Source: an uncultured Rhizobium sp. (GTDB taxonomy: Bacteria; Pseudomonadota; Alphaproteobacteria; Rhizobiales; Rhizobiaceae). From it: a stretch of DNA of 64,000 nt. This document shows, in pieces, positions 53,326-62,438 of this stretch; position 1 is the first letter of the stretch, and every line of letters begins with the position of its first letter. The stretch lies in assembly GCA_945952315.1 (NCBI GenBank), contig CAMFIE010000020.1, forward strand, positions 1-64,000, written 5' to 3'. Below the pieces are notes generated by a model. That model was not told the DNA's origin and did not search any database. It saw only the letters and a list, made by a program, of their open reading frames with translations. Made by a program: the position numbers and the translations under genes.

Positions 53326-55389
53326 CTAGAAATGCACCGCAAGCCGCAATGCATCCAGTATTGCGGCGTGAACCGAGCGGCTGCTGACGGCGTCGCCAAT
53401 CCTGTGCAGGTCAAAGCCCGATCCAGCGCGGGCGGCCGGGGTGGCGGAGCCGGTCATCATGTCGATGGGCGTGAAGCCATCATTTGCCGAGTGCGGCCTC
53501 AGGGCATCGAAGAGATCTGCCATGGGGGTGGTACCATGTTCGATCACGACCTCGTCATGCGTCTGGAAGATCGCCTGCCCGGTGAGCAGGTGGCGCAGCA
53601 TGACAAGGCGCTTTCCGTCAGACTCCTGCACCGACACCACCTCATGCTCGAGGACGACGGCGACGCCTTGCTCCGCAAAAGCCTTGCGATAGGTCAGGGC
53701 GGAATGGATCTCCATTTCCGGGGCGACCGAGGGATCGCGGGCGACAAAGGTCACGTGCCTGCCCATCCTGGCAAGCTGCACGGCAGTGGACGCGGCGGGG
53801 TGACGGCCCGTGGCATCATAGACCAGAACGTCTTGGCCGCCCTGAGCCGGATTGGCCAGAACGTCCCACGTGCTCAACGCGAGGTGCTGCCCCTGCACGG
53901 CACCCATGTCGGGAAGGCCACCGGTTGCAATGAACACCAGGTCCGGTGCCTCGGCCAGGACATCCTCGGCCTCCGCATAGCTGTTGAGCCTGACTGTGAC
54001 GCCGAGCCTCTCCAGTTCCGCAACGCGCCACTCGATGATCCCGATCAGGTCGCGCCTGAGGTCGGCCTTCGCCGCGAGCACCAGCTGTCCGCCAAGCCGG
54101 TCGGCCGCTTCAAGGAGCAAGACGCGATGTCCCCGCTCCGCCAAGACCCGAGCCGCCTCAAGACCGGCTGGACCGCCGCCGACCACCACGGCCTTCCTGC
54201 CGGGGTGGGAGGACGGGGTGATCACCTGCGGCAGCCATGTTTCCCGGCTGGTCGCAGCGTTGTGGATGCAGTGCGCAGCACGGTAGAGGCAATGCGAGGC
54301 GCCGACGCAGGGGCGGATTTCGGCTTCGCGGCCCTGCCTGAGCTTGTTGACGATCTGCGGGTCTGCCATGTGCGCCCGGGTCATTCCAACCATATCGACG
54401 AGACCGGCGCTGACAGCATGCCGGGCCGTGGCAATGTCGGCAATCTTGGCAGCGTGGAACACGGGCAGATGCGTTTCTGCGCGAAAGGCACCGACCTGGC
54501 TCAGCCAGGGCCCCGCCGGTGCATTCATCCCCGGTATGTTGTAGATCAGCAGGTTCTGCCGGGTATCGAAGCGGCCGAAGATGCAGTTGAAGAAATCGAC
54601 GAGGCGCTCGCGCTCCAGCATGTTTGCGACTTCAACCGCCTCGGCGAAGCCCAGTCCGTCCGGATGATCCTCGTCGATCGTATAGCGGATGCCGAGGGGA
54701 TAGTCGTCCCCCACCTCGGTGCGGATGGCTTCGTAGACCATCCTCAGAAAGCGCATTCGGTTTTCCAGCGACCCGCCGAACTCGTCCGTGCGCCGGTTCA
54801 CCATCGGCGAGAGGAACTGACCGATCAGGTGTCCGCCCGTCATGGCCTCGAGACCGTCGAGACCTCCGGCCTTCGCACGGCGGGCGGCGGCAGCGAAATC
54901 GCGCACGACGCGGAGAATGTCGTGCCTGTCCATTTCGCGGGCGAAGTTGCGATTATAGTCTTCGCGGGAATGCGATGGGCCGATCGCCGGAAGCCACGCG
55001 CCAACGGTCGCGTTCGCACGCCGGCCCACATGGGAAATCTGGCACATGAGTGCCGCGCCATGCCCATGGATCCTGTCGGCGAACTGGCGGAAGACGGGAA
55101 TGATGTCGTCGCTGGTAAAGTCCAGTTGGCTTCCGCCCCAGCTCGTATCGGCCGAGATACGCGCGGACCCGCCGAACATGGTAAGCGCCAGCCCGCCCCT
55201 GGCCTTCTCCTCGTGATAGCGCTGATAGGCGTCCAGGGGATAGCCCCGGTCATCGAGATCGGTCTCGTGGCTGGTGCTCATGATGCGGTTGCGCAGGGTA
55301 AGGCGACCGATCTGCAGCGGCCGCAGCAGCGGATCCTTCTCCGTCTGCGCCGCTGAACCATGCGCGGAGGCGTTGCCTTGCTCGTTCAT
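53326..55389 (-). CDS. OYE-type NADH:flavin oxidoreductase / amine demethylase-like iron-sulfur flavoprotein
   Basis: The 687-aa protein has an FMN TIM barrel (about 20-350), a cysteine segment and a C-terminal NAD(P)/FAD domain starting VVVGGGPAGLEAARVLA. This matches 2,4-dienoyl-CoA reductase, trimethylamine dehydrogenase and N-methylproline demethylase relatives. The cluster loop has C361, C367 and C374, but A364 where CxxCxxC has its second cysteine. GGGAGGGG precedes ATG 55389. It follows the isomerase gene by 27 bp in one transcript. Demethylation or reduction of an N-substituted substrate is inferred. Confidence 0.85.
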   Translation of the reverse strand: MNEQGNASAHGSAAQTEKDPLLRPLQIGRLTLRNRIMSTSHETDLDDRGYPLDAYQRYHEEKARGGLALTMFGGSARISADTSWGGSQLDFTSDDIIPVFRQFADRIHGHGAALMCQISHVGRRANATVGAWLPAIGPSHSREDYNRNFAREMDRHDILRVVRDFAAAARRAKAGGLDGLEAMTGGHLIGQFLSPMVNRRTDEFGGSLENRMRFLRMVYEAIRTEVGDDYPLGIRYTIDEDHPDGLGFAEAVEVANMLERERLVDFFNCIFGRFDTRQNLLIYNIPGMNAPAGPWLSQVGAFRAETHLPVFHAAKIADIATARHAVSAGLVDMVGMTRAHMADPQIVNKLRQGREAEIRPCVGASHCLYRAAHCIHNAATSRETWLPQVITPSSHPGRKAVVVGGGPAGLEAARVLAERGHRVLLLEAADRLGGQLVLAAKADLRRDLIGIIEWRVAELERLGVTVRLNSYAEAEDVLAEAPDLVFIATGGLPDMGAVQGQHLALSTWDVLANPAQGGQDVLVYDATGRHPAASTAVQLARMGRHVTFVARDPSVAPEMEIHSALTYRKAFAEQGVAVVLEHEVVSVQESDGKRLVMLRHLLTGQAIFQTHDEVVIEHGTTPMADLFDALRPHSANDGFTPIDMMTGSATPAARAGSGFDLHRIGDAVSSRSVHAAILDALRLAVHF

Positions 55390-55416
55390 TAACCCCTCCC
55401 CTTTGCGTCCGCCAGA

Positions 55417-56259
55417 TCATGCATGTCGGGCAAGTGCCGTCCGCATGGCGCTGACGCACTGCTTCAGCGGCGGGGTGGGATCGACATTGTATTTCCAGTT
55501 GGTCAGCTCGACGGTGAGCGCGCCGTCGTAGTGCTGCGCCCGAAGGTAGGCGACGAGGTCATCCAGATCGATCATGCCATCGCCCCAGGCGAGATGGCTG
55601 CCTCCGGCATCGGCATCGGTGAAATGCACATGCGCGATCCTGCCCGCGAGATGGGTGAAATAGTCCTCCCGCGTCTCCTTCGTCATAACCGCACCGGCAA
55701 CGTCGTAAACGGCATGGAGCGCTGGGCTCGAGAGCGTGTCCATCAAGGCCCGCAATTCCTTCGCCGAACGGATGATGTTTGCAAAGGAATCCGGCAGGGT
55801 TTCCATCCACAGGTCGATCCCGAGCTTTTCCGCCCGGTCACACAGCACGCCCATGGAGTCGACGCATCGTTCCAGAGCATCCGAGGCAGGTTCGTCGCGA
55901 TAGCCGCCGCCTGCAGTGACGAGAAGGGCCGGCGCATTGCATTCGGTCGCGAATTCCATGGATTCGAGGAAATAGCGCACCGATCGGTCCCGCAGCTCCC
56001 GCTCGCGGGCCGAGATGTTGATGGGATAGATGCATTGCTCCGGCGTGAAGGCCACGATGTCGAGGCCGAGTGAACGTGTCCTTGCGCCGAGTGCCCGCGC
56101 GTCCGCGAGCGTCTTGTCGCCGATGTAGAAGTGAGGAGCCGCTGCCCAGAGCTCGATCTTGGTGACGCCCGCATCGCAGACATCCGCAAGAAACCTGTCG
56201 AAGCTGTGTCGTACATAGTGGAAGTTCATCACGCTGATATCTTGTTCGCCGAGGGCCAT
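55417..56259 (-). CDS. Sugar isomerase/epimerase (FrlC-like TIM barrel)
   Basis: The 280-aa TIM barrel has metal-type residues in LWMETLPDS, AVYDVAGAV, AHVHFTDAD and LTVELTNW. Its architecture resembles FrlC, the fructoselysine 3-epimerase, which fits the FrlB-like gene nearby. ATG 56259 follows AAGGAG; an earlier ATG at 56274 is upstream of that site. The LacI-type operator at 56287-56298 lies 28 bp before the start, so it is first in its operon. Confidence 0.78.
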   Translation of the reverse strand: MALGEQDISVMNFHYVRHSFDRFLADVCDAGVTKIELWAAAPHFYIGDKTLADARALGARTRSLGLDIVAFTPEQCIYPINISARERELRDRSVRYFLESMEFATECNAPALLVTAGGGYRDEPASDALERCVDSMGVLCDRAEKLGIDLWMETLPDSFANIIRSAKELRALMDTLSSPALHAVYDVAGAVMTKETREDYFTHLAGRIAHVHFTDADAGGSHLAWGDGMIDLDDLVAYLRAQHYDGALTVELTNWKYNVDPTPPLKQCVSAMRTALARHA

Positions 56260-56286
56260 GACAGTCTCCTTCATGGGGAAAAATTG

Positions 56287-56298
56287 AGAACGTTCTCT
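56287..56298. promoter_or_regulatory. LacI-type operator GAGAACGTTCTC (site 1)
   Basis: Perfect 12-bp palindrome with central CG, typical of LacI-family sites, 28 bp before the isomerase start. The same core recurs at 57878-57889 (one mismatch) and 63351-63362. The likely binder is the LacI protein that starts at 63536. Confidence 0.72.
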
Positions 56299-56335
56299 CT
56301 TAGAGATGCGGAACGGCTCCGGGCAAGGCCCGCGG

Positions 56336-57838
56336 TCAGCAGGTCCTGGCGGTAAACCCGAAATCCCGCTCCGTCGTGTCTATGAAGTGCTTGACCTGTG
56401 CCGCGGCGTCCGCCTCCGACCAGCCGAGATAGGGCCCGGCAATCTTTGCCGCAGTCTCCGCCATGGCCGTTCCGAGATCCGCCTCCCAGCCGACCGAAAG
56501 CCGCCGACGGAGAATATCTTCGAGGGTTCGTGCCTGCTCCTGGCGGACCGCATGTTCGACGGAGCGCTCGGTAACAACGCTCATATCCGGCGTCAGGGGT
56601 GTGGTCGGGTCGAGGGCGCGCGGGGCACCGGATGGCTCGATCCGGCGCCTGACGGCGCGGGTCAGGCGGCGCCCGGCCTCCCGATGCGTCATCAGAAGAC
56701 CGCCTGTGAAGGTGAAGACGTTCGGCAGGCCGGCAGAGGTGAGATCATGTTCCCTGACCGCTGCCGATGGACCCGATCCCTCGGGTGAGAGGCTTCGCGG
56801 CCGGGCCCCGGCCCAGGAATAGAGGACCTGGTCGCGGTCCAGCGGGAGTTCCGGAAACATCCTGCCCAGTTGCATGAGGATCGCGGCAATTTCCTCCTCC
56901 GAAGCCCTGAAGCCTTCAGGTCGCCCGTCGGAAGGAGAATTCCAAGGGCCGACATAATGGAGGTCTCCCCACGGGATGAGATAGAAGGGTGCCCCTGAGT
57001 CCGTGACAGTCTCGATCCCGAAGCCCCGCATATGCGGCGGCAGACGAAGCACGATATTCGTGCCCTTTTCACCAGCATTTCTGCGGACTTGAGATGAACC
57101 GGTCATGGCCGTCACCTCGTCCACCCACACGCCCGCGCAATTGACGACCGCGCGCGTCCTGACCTGCCTCTGGCCGCCCGGCGTTTCAAGAGAGACGATC
57201 CAGCCATCGCTTTCGCGCCGGATCGCCGTTACCGGCGTATGGTTCAATGCCTCGAGGCCTATCGCCCGCGCCTTCATGATCGTATCCACGACGATGCGTT
57301 CAGGCCAGACATACTGATATTCGGTAAAGCTGATTGCACCCCTGATCGCACCCAGACCGGCAAGCCCCTCGAGGGCCGGCAGCGCACGCGCTTCCTCGGC
57401 GGTGAGGACCCGAAGATCGAGCGGCACGCGTCCGCCGTCGCTCGCGCGCATCAGGCGCGAGGCGGCATGGGCTTTCCAGCGCGGTATCGCGTTCTCGCGC
57501 GTGAGCGGCACGAGGAAAGTCACGGGCCGGACCCGCTCCGGCGACGTCTCGACGAACTCCGCCCGGCCCCGCATGGAGCGGCGCATGAGATCCAGGCACT
57601 CCAGCGCCTTCAGCGGATGGGCAAGGAAGCCGGCCAGGGAGCCACCTGCCGCAGAAAGGTAGCCGAGCCCGCAATGCTGCAGGCGGGACGTGCGGCTCGA
57701 CGTGCCGCTACCATAGTCGTCGCGTTCGGCCAGGAGGGTGCGGTATCCGGCAGCCGCCAGATGTTGGCCGGCGGCGGCAGCAATGATCCCGCCACCGATG
57801 ACGACGCAGTCATAGCGCCCGTCCTCCGAATCCTGCAT
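56336..57838 (-). CDS. GlpD-like FAD-dependent oxidoreductase
   Basis: The 500-aa flavoprotein begins CVVIGGGIIAAAAGQHLA, a dinucleotide site whose third glycine is alanine. It has the GTSSRTSRLQHCGLGYL segment and a C-terminal helical domain typical of GlpD-type glycerol-3-phosphate dehydrogenases. ATG 57838 follows CGGGAG. No FrlB-type pathway is known to need GlpD; it may oxidise a hydroxyl or amine in a sugar-amine conjugate. A LacI-type site lies 38 bp upstream. Confidence 0.8.
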   Translation of the reverse strand: MQDSEDGRYDCVVIGGGIIAAAAGQHLAAAGYRTLLAERDDYGSGTSSRTSRLQHCGLGYLSAAGGSLAGFLAHPLKALECLDLMRRSMRGRAEFVETSPERVRPVTFLVPLTRENAIPRWKAHAASRLMRASDGGRVPLDLRVLTAEEARALPALEGLAGLGAIRGAISFTEYQYVWPERIVVDTIMKARAIGLEALNHTPVTAIRRESDGWIVSLETPGGQRQVRTRAVVNCAGVWVDEVTAMTGSSQVRRNAGEKGTNIVLRLPPHMRGFGIETVTDSGAPFYLIPWGDLHYVGPWNSPSDGRPEGFRASEEEIAAILMQLGRMFPELPLDRDQVLYSWAGARPRSLSPEGSGPSAAVREHDLTSAGLPNVFTFTGGLLMTHREAGRRLTRAVRRRIEPSGAPRALDPTTPLTPDMSVVTERSVEHAVRQEQARTLEDILRRRLSVGWEADLGTAMAETAAKIAGPYLGWSEADAAAQVKHFIDTTERDFGFTARTC

Positions 57839-57875
57839 CTCGATCTCCCGAAACGAACCTGACTGTCTGCGAATT

Positions 57876-57891
57876 GTGAGAACGTTCGCAC
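57876..57891. promoter_or_regulatory. LacI-type operator GTGAGAACGTTCGCAC (site 2)
   Basis: Sixteen-bp dyad with seven of eight pairs matching, in the 136-bp gap between the divergent GlpD-like and SIS genes. It shares the GAGAACGTTC core with sites 1 and 3. The position allows control of both genes. Confidence 0.65.
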
Positions 57892-57937
57892 TTATTCCTT
57901 CCGGTGTCAATTCCGCTTGACCTAGCCTGCAAAGTGG

Positions 57938-57949
57938 TAATACGTATTA
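57938..57949. promoter_or_regulatory. Palindrome TAATACGTATTA before the SIS/GntR operon
   Basis: Perfect 12-bp dyad ending 25 bp before the SIS ATG and overlapping the likely -10 region; TTGACC (57917-57922) is a possible -35. HutC-type GntR repressors bind such AT-rich dyads near the start of their own operon, so the GntR protein at 58998 is the likely binder. Confidence 0.5.
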
Positions 57950-57974
57950 TAACGTCATATCGAAAGGTTCAGCC

Positions 57975-58976
57975 ATGACTCTCCCCACTTCCTTTGACCA
58001 GGGCGTTGTCGCCGCGCTCTCTGCGTTGCCGGCCCAGTCTCTCCGCCATGTCTTCTTCGTCGCCTGCGGCGGGTCGCTGTCGATCATGCATCCGGCCAAG
58101 TTCCTGCTCGACCAGCACTCCGCCATCGCATCGGACGTTTATAATGCGGCGGAGTTCGTGGCCCGCGCGCCGCGCTCGCTCGACGGCAATTCGCTTGTCA
58201 TCCTCTGCTCGATGACCGGCACAACCAAGGAAACGACTGCCGCAGCCGAGTTTGCACGGGAGCGTGGGGCGAGGACCATTGGCCTCACCGTCGAGCCCGC
58301 ATCTCCGCTTGCAAGAGCCGTCGACCACGTCGTGAGCTTCGAGGCACCCTATACGACCGGCGTGCCGATCGATGCCGTCAACAGCAATTACAGCCGCATC
58401 TACCAGATCGTCATGGGCCTCGTGGCGTTGACCGGCGGGGAGGACCTCACGGAGGTCCTGATCGGCAGCCTGTCTTCTCTGCAGGGCGCAATCGACCGCG
58501 CGGACCAAACTTTCGCGCCGCTGTTCGAAGAATACGCGCCGCGCTTCGCCAAGCAAGACGTGATCTATACCATGGCCAGCGGTGCAAGCTATGGCGCGGC
58601 CTATTCCTTCGCGATCTGCGTGCTCATGGAAATGCAGTGGATCAACAGCCAGGCGATCCATGCCAACGAGTTTTTCCATGGTCCGTTCGAGGTCCTGGAC
58701 AAGGACCGCTGCTTCATCCTGCTCAAGGGTCTGGACAGCACGCGTCCCCTGGAAGAGCGGGCGGAGGTCTTCCTGCATCGCTTCGGATCACCGGAGAACA
58801 TCCTGGTCCTCGACGCTGCCAAGCTCGATCTGACGGGTATCGATCCGCGTTTCCAGGGCAATCTCGTGCCGCTCGTCTTCTTCGACACGCTGTGGCGTTT
58901 CGCTTATAAGATCGCGAACCTGCGCCAGCACACCATGCTGGAAGCACGGCGCTACATGAAGAAGATCAGCTACTAA
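57975..58976 (+). CDS. SIS-domain sugar isomerase, fructosamine deglycase-like (FrlB/FraB/AgaS group)
   Basis: The 333-aa protein has two SIS domains (about 20-160 and 185-320). Shared features with FrlB include FFVACGGSLS near residue 27, the catalytic-type EFFHGPFEVLD and a C-terminal EARRYMKK. FrlB and FraB split phosphorylated Amadori compounds into glucose 6-phosphate and an amino acid or amine. No sugar kinase is seen in the window, so the substrate may be phosphorylated elsewhere or differ. AAAGG precedes ATG 57975. Confidence 0.8.
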   Translation: MTLPTSFDQGVVAALSALPAQSLRHVFFVACGGSLSIMHPAKFLLDQHSAIASDVYNAAEFVARAPRSLDGNSLVILCSMTGTTKETTAAAEFARERGARTIGLTVEPASPLARAVDHVVSFEAPYTTGVPIDAVNSNYSRIYQIVMGLVALTGGEDLTEVLIGSLSSLQGAIDRADQTFAPLFEEYAPRFAKQDVIYTMASGASYGAAYSFAICVLMEMQWINSQAIHANEFFHGPFEVLDKDRCFILLKGLDSTRPLEERAEVFLHRFGSPENILVLDAAKLDLTGIDPRFQGNLVPLVFFDTLWRFAYKIANLRQHTMLEARRYMKKISY

Positions 58977-58997
58977 GGAAGAGGCAGAGAGCGGCAG

Positions 58998-59708
58998 ATG
59001 GGCGATGATCAACAGACACTGCCGCTCTACGAGAAGGTCCGGCGGGATATCCTGGAGGGAATCGAGAGCGGCAAATACGCCATCGGCTCCTTCCTGCCCA
59101 CCGAGCCGGAACTCATGGCACTTCATGGCGTCAGCCGGATCACCCTGAGGCGCGCCATCAGCGAACTGTGCGAGGATGGGCGCCTCGAGCGCCAGCAGGG
59201 GCGAGGCACCGTGGTCATGCCACCGAAGGTGCGGCAGACGCTGGTTTCGCTGTCCGGCTTTTCCGAAACCATGGACGGCCTCGGACACAAGGCGGGGCAT
59301 GTCATCCTGGCGCGACATGACAGACCCGACGCGCCCGCGATCCGCCAGGACCTCGGCGCGCAGGCGCTGATCTGCTTCGAGCGCCTGCTCCAGGACAATG
59401 GCCGGCCGATGACGCTCGAAAAACTCTGGTTCGATGCGGCACGGTTTCCGGATGTGGTCGAGCCTGTGGGTCGTGGCGAATCCTTCTTCACCGCGCTCCG
59501 CGAGAAAGCCGGCATCGTGCCTGCACATGCCGAACGGCAGATCGATGTCGGTTTCGCCAGCCCGTCCGAGCGCCTGATCCTTGGCGTTTCTGCCGCGCAG
59601 CCCGTCTATCGGATCAAGAAGATCGTGATGGATGCCGAGGGCCGTCCGCTCGCTCTCTCCCACCTCATGACGCCCAGCCACCTCGTCACCTATACCATTC
59701 GGAACTGA
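58998..59708 (+). CDS. GntR regulator, HutC subfamily (UTRA domain)
   Basis: The 236-aa protein has a winged helix (GSFLPTEPELMALHGVSRIT) and a UTRA effector domain (about 85-230; CFERLLQDNGRPMTLEKLW). HutC/FrlR-type proteins repress sugar or amino-sugar operons until a phosphosugar binds. It lies 21 bp after the SIS gene and probably binds the palindrome at 57938. Confidence 0.87.
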   Translation: MGDDQQTLPLYEKVRRDILEGIESGKYAIGSFLPTEPELMALHGVSRITLRRAISELCEDGRLERQQGRGTVVMPPKVRQTLVSLSGFSETMDGLGHKAGHVILARHDRPDAPAIRQDLGAQALICFERLLQDNGRPMTLEKLWFDAARFPDVVEPVGRGESFFTALREKAGIVPAHAERQIDVGFASPSERLILGVSAAQPVYRIKKIVMDAEGRPLALSHLMTPSHLVTYTIRN

Positions 59709-59719
59709 AGGTTTTTCCC

Positions 59720-60658
59720 ATGCATGTTTTCGACGCTGCCGCCGTTCACAAGGCACTTCCATGGCCAAGGCTCATCGAGGCGCTCCGCAAGGCGCATGAG
59801 GGGCCCTTGCCGATTTCAGACGTCGTCCTGCAAGGCGACCCCGGCGGTGGCAAGGCTCAGTTCGTCACCCTCCCCGGCTGGGCGCCTGGCGGCCCGGTGG
59901 TGGTCAAGATGGTCGGCGTCTTCCCCGGCAATGCGGCCCTCGATCCACCGCAGCCGGCGGTGCAGGGGCTGGTCGCGCTGTTCGACGGCTCCACCGGCGC
60001 GCCGCGCCTGGTCGCCGACGGTGCGGCGATGACCGCTCGCAAGACGGCCGGCGATTCCGCGCTCGGGGCGTTCCTGCTCGCCCGCGAAGATGCCGAGCAT
60101 CTGCTGATCGTTGGCGCAGGCGCGCTCGCCCCTCATTTTGCTGCCGCCCATTGCGCAGCCCGGCCATCGCTGAAGCGGGTAACAATCTGGAACCGCACGG
60201 CGGCGCGCGCCCAAGCGGTGGCGGCGCAGCTTAGGGCCGAAGGCATGGCTGTCGAGGTCAGCACCGATCTGGACGCCTCGGTTGCCGCAGCCGATATCGT
60301 CTCCTGCGTGACCATGTCCGACCATGCGCTCGTCAAGGGCGCGCTTCTACGGCCGGGCTCCCATCTCGATCTCGTCGGGGCCTATCTGCCGACGCTTCGC
60401 GAGGCGGACGACGAAGCGCTGTCGCGCGCCACGATCTTTGTCGACAGCCGCAACAACATGGAAAGTGGCGGCGACCTTTCGCAGGCGGTTGCCTCGGGTG
60501 CAATCACCTGGGATGCCGTCAAGGCCGATCTGTTCGAACTGGTTCAGGGCAGGAAGCCGGGCCGCACGACGGCGGACGAGATCACGGTCTTCAAGAACAA
60601 TGGCGGCGCCCATCTCGACCTGTTCACCGCGGCTGCCCTCGCCGGAACAAAGGGCTGA
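59720..60658 (+). CDS. Ornithine cyclodeaminase / mu-crystallin family protein
   Basis: The 312-aa protein has the OCD fold: an N-terminal substrate part with VVVKMVG and GAAMTARKTAGDSALGA, then a Rossmann domain with LLIVGAGALAPHF. Relatives act as ornithine cyclodeaminase, ketimine reductase or N-substituted amino-acid dehydrogenase. Placement after a deglycase suggests processing of the released amino part. AAGG precedes ATG 59720. It is convergent with the ABC ATPase gene, 6 bp away. Confidence 0.83.
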   Translation: MHVFDAAAVHKALPWPRLIEALRKAHEGPLPISDVVLQGDPGGGKAQFVTLPGWAPGGPVVVKMVGVFPGNAALDPPQPAVQGLVALFDGSTGAPRLVADGAAMTARKTAGDSALGAFLLAREDAEHLLIVGAGALAPHFAAAHCAARPSLKRVTIWNRTAARAQAVAAQLRAEGMAVEVSTDLDASVAAADIVSCVTMSDHALVKGALLRPGSHLDLVGAYLPTLREADDEALSRATIFVDSRNNMESGGDLSQAVASGAITWDAVKADLFELVQGRKPGRTTADEITVFKNNGGAHLDLFTAAALAGTKG

Positions 60659-60664
60659 CGCGCA

Positions 60665-61453
60665 TCACGCGTCCGCCAATACCCGCGCCAGGAAGGATTT
60701 CGTACGCTCATGCTGCGGCCGTGACAGAACATCGGCCGGCCTGCCCTGCTCGACGATCACGCCGCCATCCATGAAGATCAGGTGATCGGCGACATCGCGG
60801 GCAAAACCCATTTCATGGGTCACCACCACCATGGTCATGCCGTCGTCGGCGAGCTGCCGCATGACGGCGAGCACTTCGCCCACCAGCTCCGGATCGAGCG
60901 CCGAGGTCGGTTCATCGAAGAGCATGACATCGGGCTTCATGGCGAGGGAACGGGCAATGGCCGCACGCTGCTGCTGTCCGCCGGAAAGCTGGGCAGGGTA
61001 GTACTGGGCCCGCTCCTTCATGCCGACCCGGTCAAGGAGCAGCATGGCTTCGGCTTCCGCCTGCGCGCGCGGAATACGCTTGACCAGCACCGGCGCCTCG
61101 ATGACGTTTTCCAGCACGGTCTTGTGGGGGAAGAGGTGGAAGCCCTGGAACACCATGCCCATGCGCTGGCGCTGGCGGGCGAGTTCGTTGAAGCTCATCT
61201 CGTACAGCCGGGACCCCTTCCACCGCACGCCGACCGGCTCCCCGTTCAGAAACACGGCGCCTCCCGACGGCTTCTCCAGATAGTTCAGGCAACGCAGCAG
61301 CGTGCTCTTTCCGGAGCCGGACGGGCCGACGATGCAGGTGACGTCGCCCCGGTTGACGGCGACGTCGATGCCGCGAAGCACCTCATGGGCGCCGAAGGCC
61401 TTGTGCAGGCGCTCGACCTTCAGGAGCGGCGCGCTGATAGCTTGGTTGTTCAT
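60665..61453 (-). CDS. Polar amino acid ABC transporter ATPase (GlnQ/HisP-like)
   Basis: The 262-aa ATPase has Walker [10 protein letters not shown], signature [14 protein letters not shown] and Walker [15 protein letters not shown], all of the polar amino-acid class. Its ATG overlaps the permease stop by ATGA. It is the last gene of the binding protein-permease-ATPase unit controlled by site 3. Confidence 0.92.
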   Translation of the reverse strand: MNNQAISAPLLKVERLHKAFGAHEVLRGIDVAVNRGDVTCIVGPSGSGKSTLLRCLNYLEKPSGGAVFLNGEPVGVRWKGSRLYEMSFNELARQRQRMGMVFQGFHLFPHKTVLENVIEAPVLVKRIPRAQAEAEAMLLLDRVGMKERAQYYPAQLSGGQQQRAAIARSLAMKPDVMLFDEPTSALDPELVGEVLAVMRQLADDGMTMVVVTHEMGFARDVADHLIFMDGGVIVEQGRPADVLSRPQHERTKSFLARVLADA

Positions 61454-62376
61454 TGCAGGCTCTCCTGCTGGCGCCCGAACAGGCGGAAGGCGAGAAGACC
61501 CCTTCCCTGCTTCGTCTGGCGTTTCGGTTCCGATTTGAGGCGGTGTTCCACAGTCTGCTCGACGAGCGTGAGCACGGTGGTGAGAACGAGGTACCAGATG
61601 GTGGCGACGATCAGCAGCGGCACGGTCTGGTAGGTGCGCGCATAGACCATCTGGGCGGAATAAAGCAGATCCGGCAGGGCCAGCACGGAGACCAGCGACG
61701 TAAACTTCAGCATGGAGATCGTGTCGTTGCCGATCGGCGGAATGACGATCCTCAGCGCCTGCGGCAGCACGATGCGCCGCAGCGACTGCCAGCGCGTCAT
61801 GCCGAGCGTTGCCGCAGCCTCGGTCTGGCCGGTGCTCACGGCCTGGATGCCGGCGCGGATCATTTCGGCCGCATAGGCGCTTTCCGTGAAGGCAAGGCCC
61901 ATAATGGCGGCGCTGAAGGGCGTAATCAGGTCGTTCGTCTGCCAGGAGATCAGCTTCGGCCCATCGAATGGAATGCCGACGGAAAGCTCCGGCAGCAGAA
62001 GCGCCAGATTATACCAGAAGATCATCTGCACGAGCGGCGGCACGCCGCGGAAGAACCAGATCCAGCCCCAGCTTGCGGCCTGGAAGACCCTGCTGTCCGA
62101 CAGACGCATGACCGCCAGCACGATACCGATGACGAGACCGAGGATCATGGCAAGGAAGGTCAGAAGCAGGGTCATGCCCAGCCCCGACAGGATTGCGGGG
62201 TTGAACATGTAGTCGCCAACCACGCTCCACTGCATGTTCTTGTTCGTCACGAGGACCTGCAGGAAGACGATGGCCAGGACTGCCAGCACGATGCCGCCGA
62301 CCCAATGGCCGAGCTTTGGCACGGCAATGGGCTTGACGTCGTGAATGGACGGCCGCGGTTCTTGCTGTTCAGTCAT
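61450..62376 (-). CDS. Polar amino acid ABC transporter permease (HisM/GlnP-like)
   Basis: The 308-aa protein has a hydrophilic N-terminus of about 25 residues and five or six membrane helices. The permease loop [20 protein letters not shown] contacts the ATPase. Only one permease gene is present, so the channel should be a homodimer. Confidence 0.9.
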   Translation of the reverse strand: MTEQQEPRPSIHDVKPIAVPKLGHWVGGIVLAVLAIVFLQVLVTNKNMQWSVVGDYMFNPAILSGLGMTLLLTFLAMILGLVIGIVLAVMRLSDSRVFQAASWGWIWFFRGVPPLVQMIFWYNLALLLPELSVGIPFDGPKLISWQTNDLITPFSAAIMGLAFTESAYAAEMIRAGIQAVSTGQTEAAATLGMTRWQSLRRIVLPQALRIVIPPIGNDTISMLKFTSLVSVLALPDLLYSAQMVYARTYQTVPLLIVATIWYLVLTTVLTLVEQTVEHRLKSEPKRQTKQGRGLLAFRLFGRQQESLQ

Positions 62377-62438
62377 TGATATTTCCTCAGGTCTTGGGAC
62401 AGGCTCCGGCCAGACCAGCGTCGACCGGAGCCTCCGTT

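Noticed and set aside
53251-55356. Plus-strand frame of about 700 codons opposite the OYE-type gene
   Set aside because: It is antisense to a gene with clear FMN and FAD motifs and has no recognisable domain.
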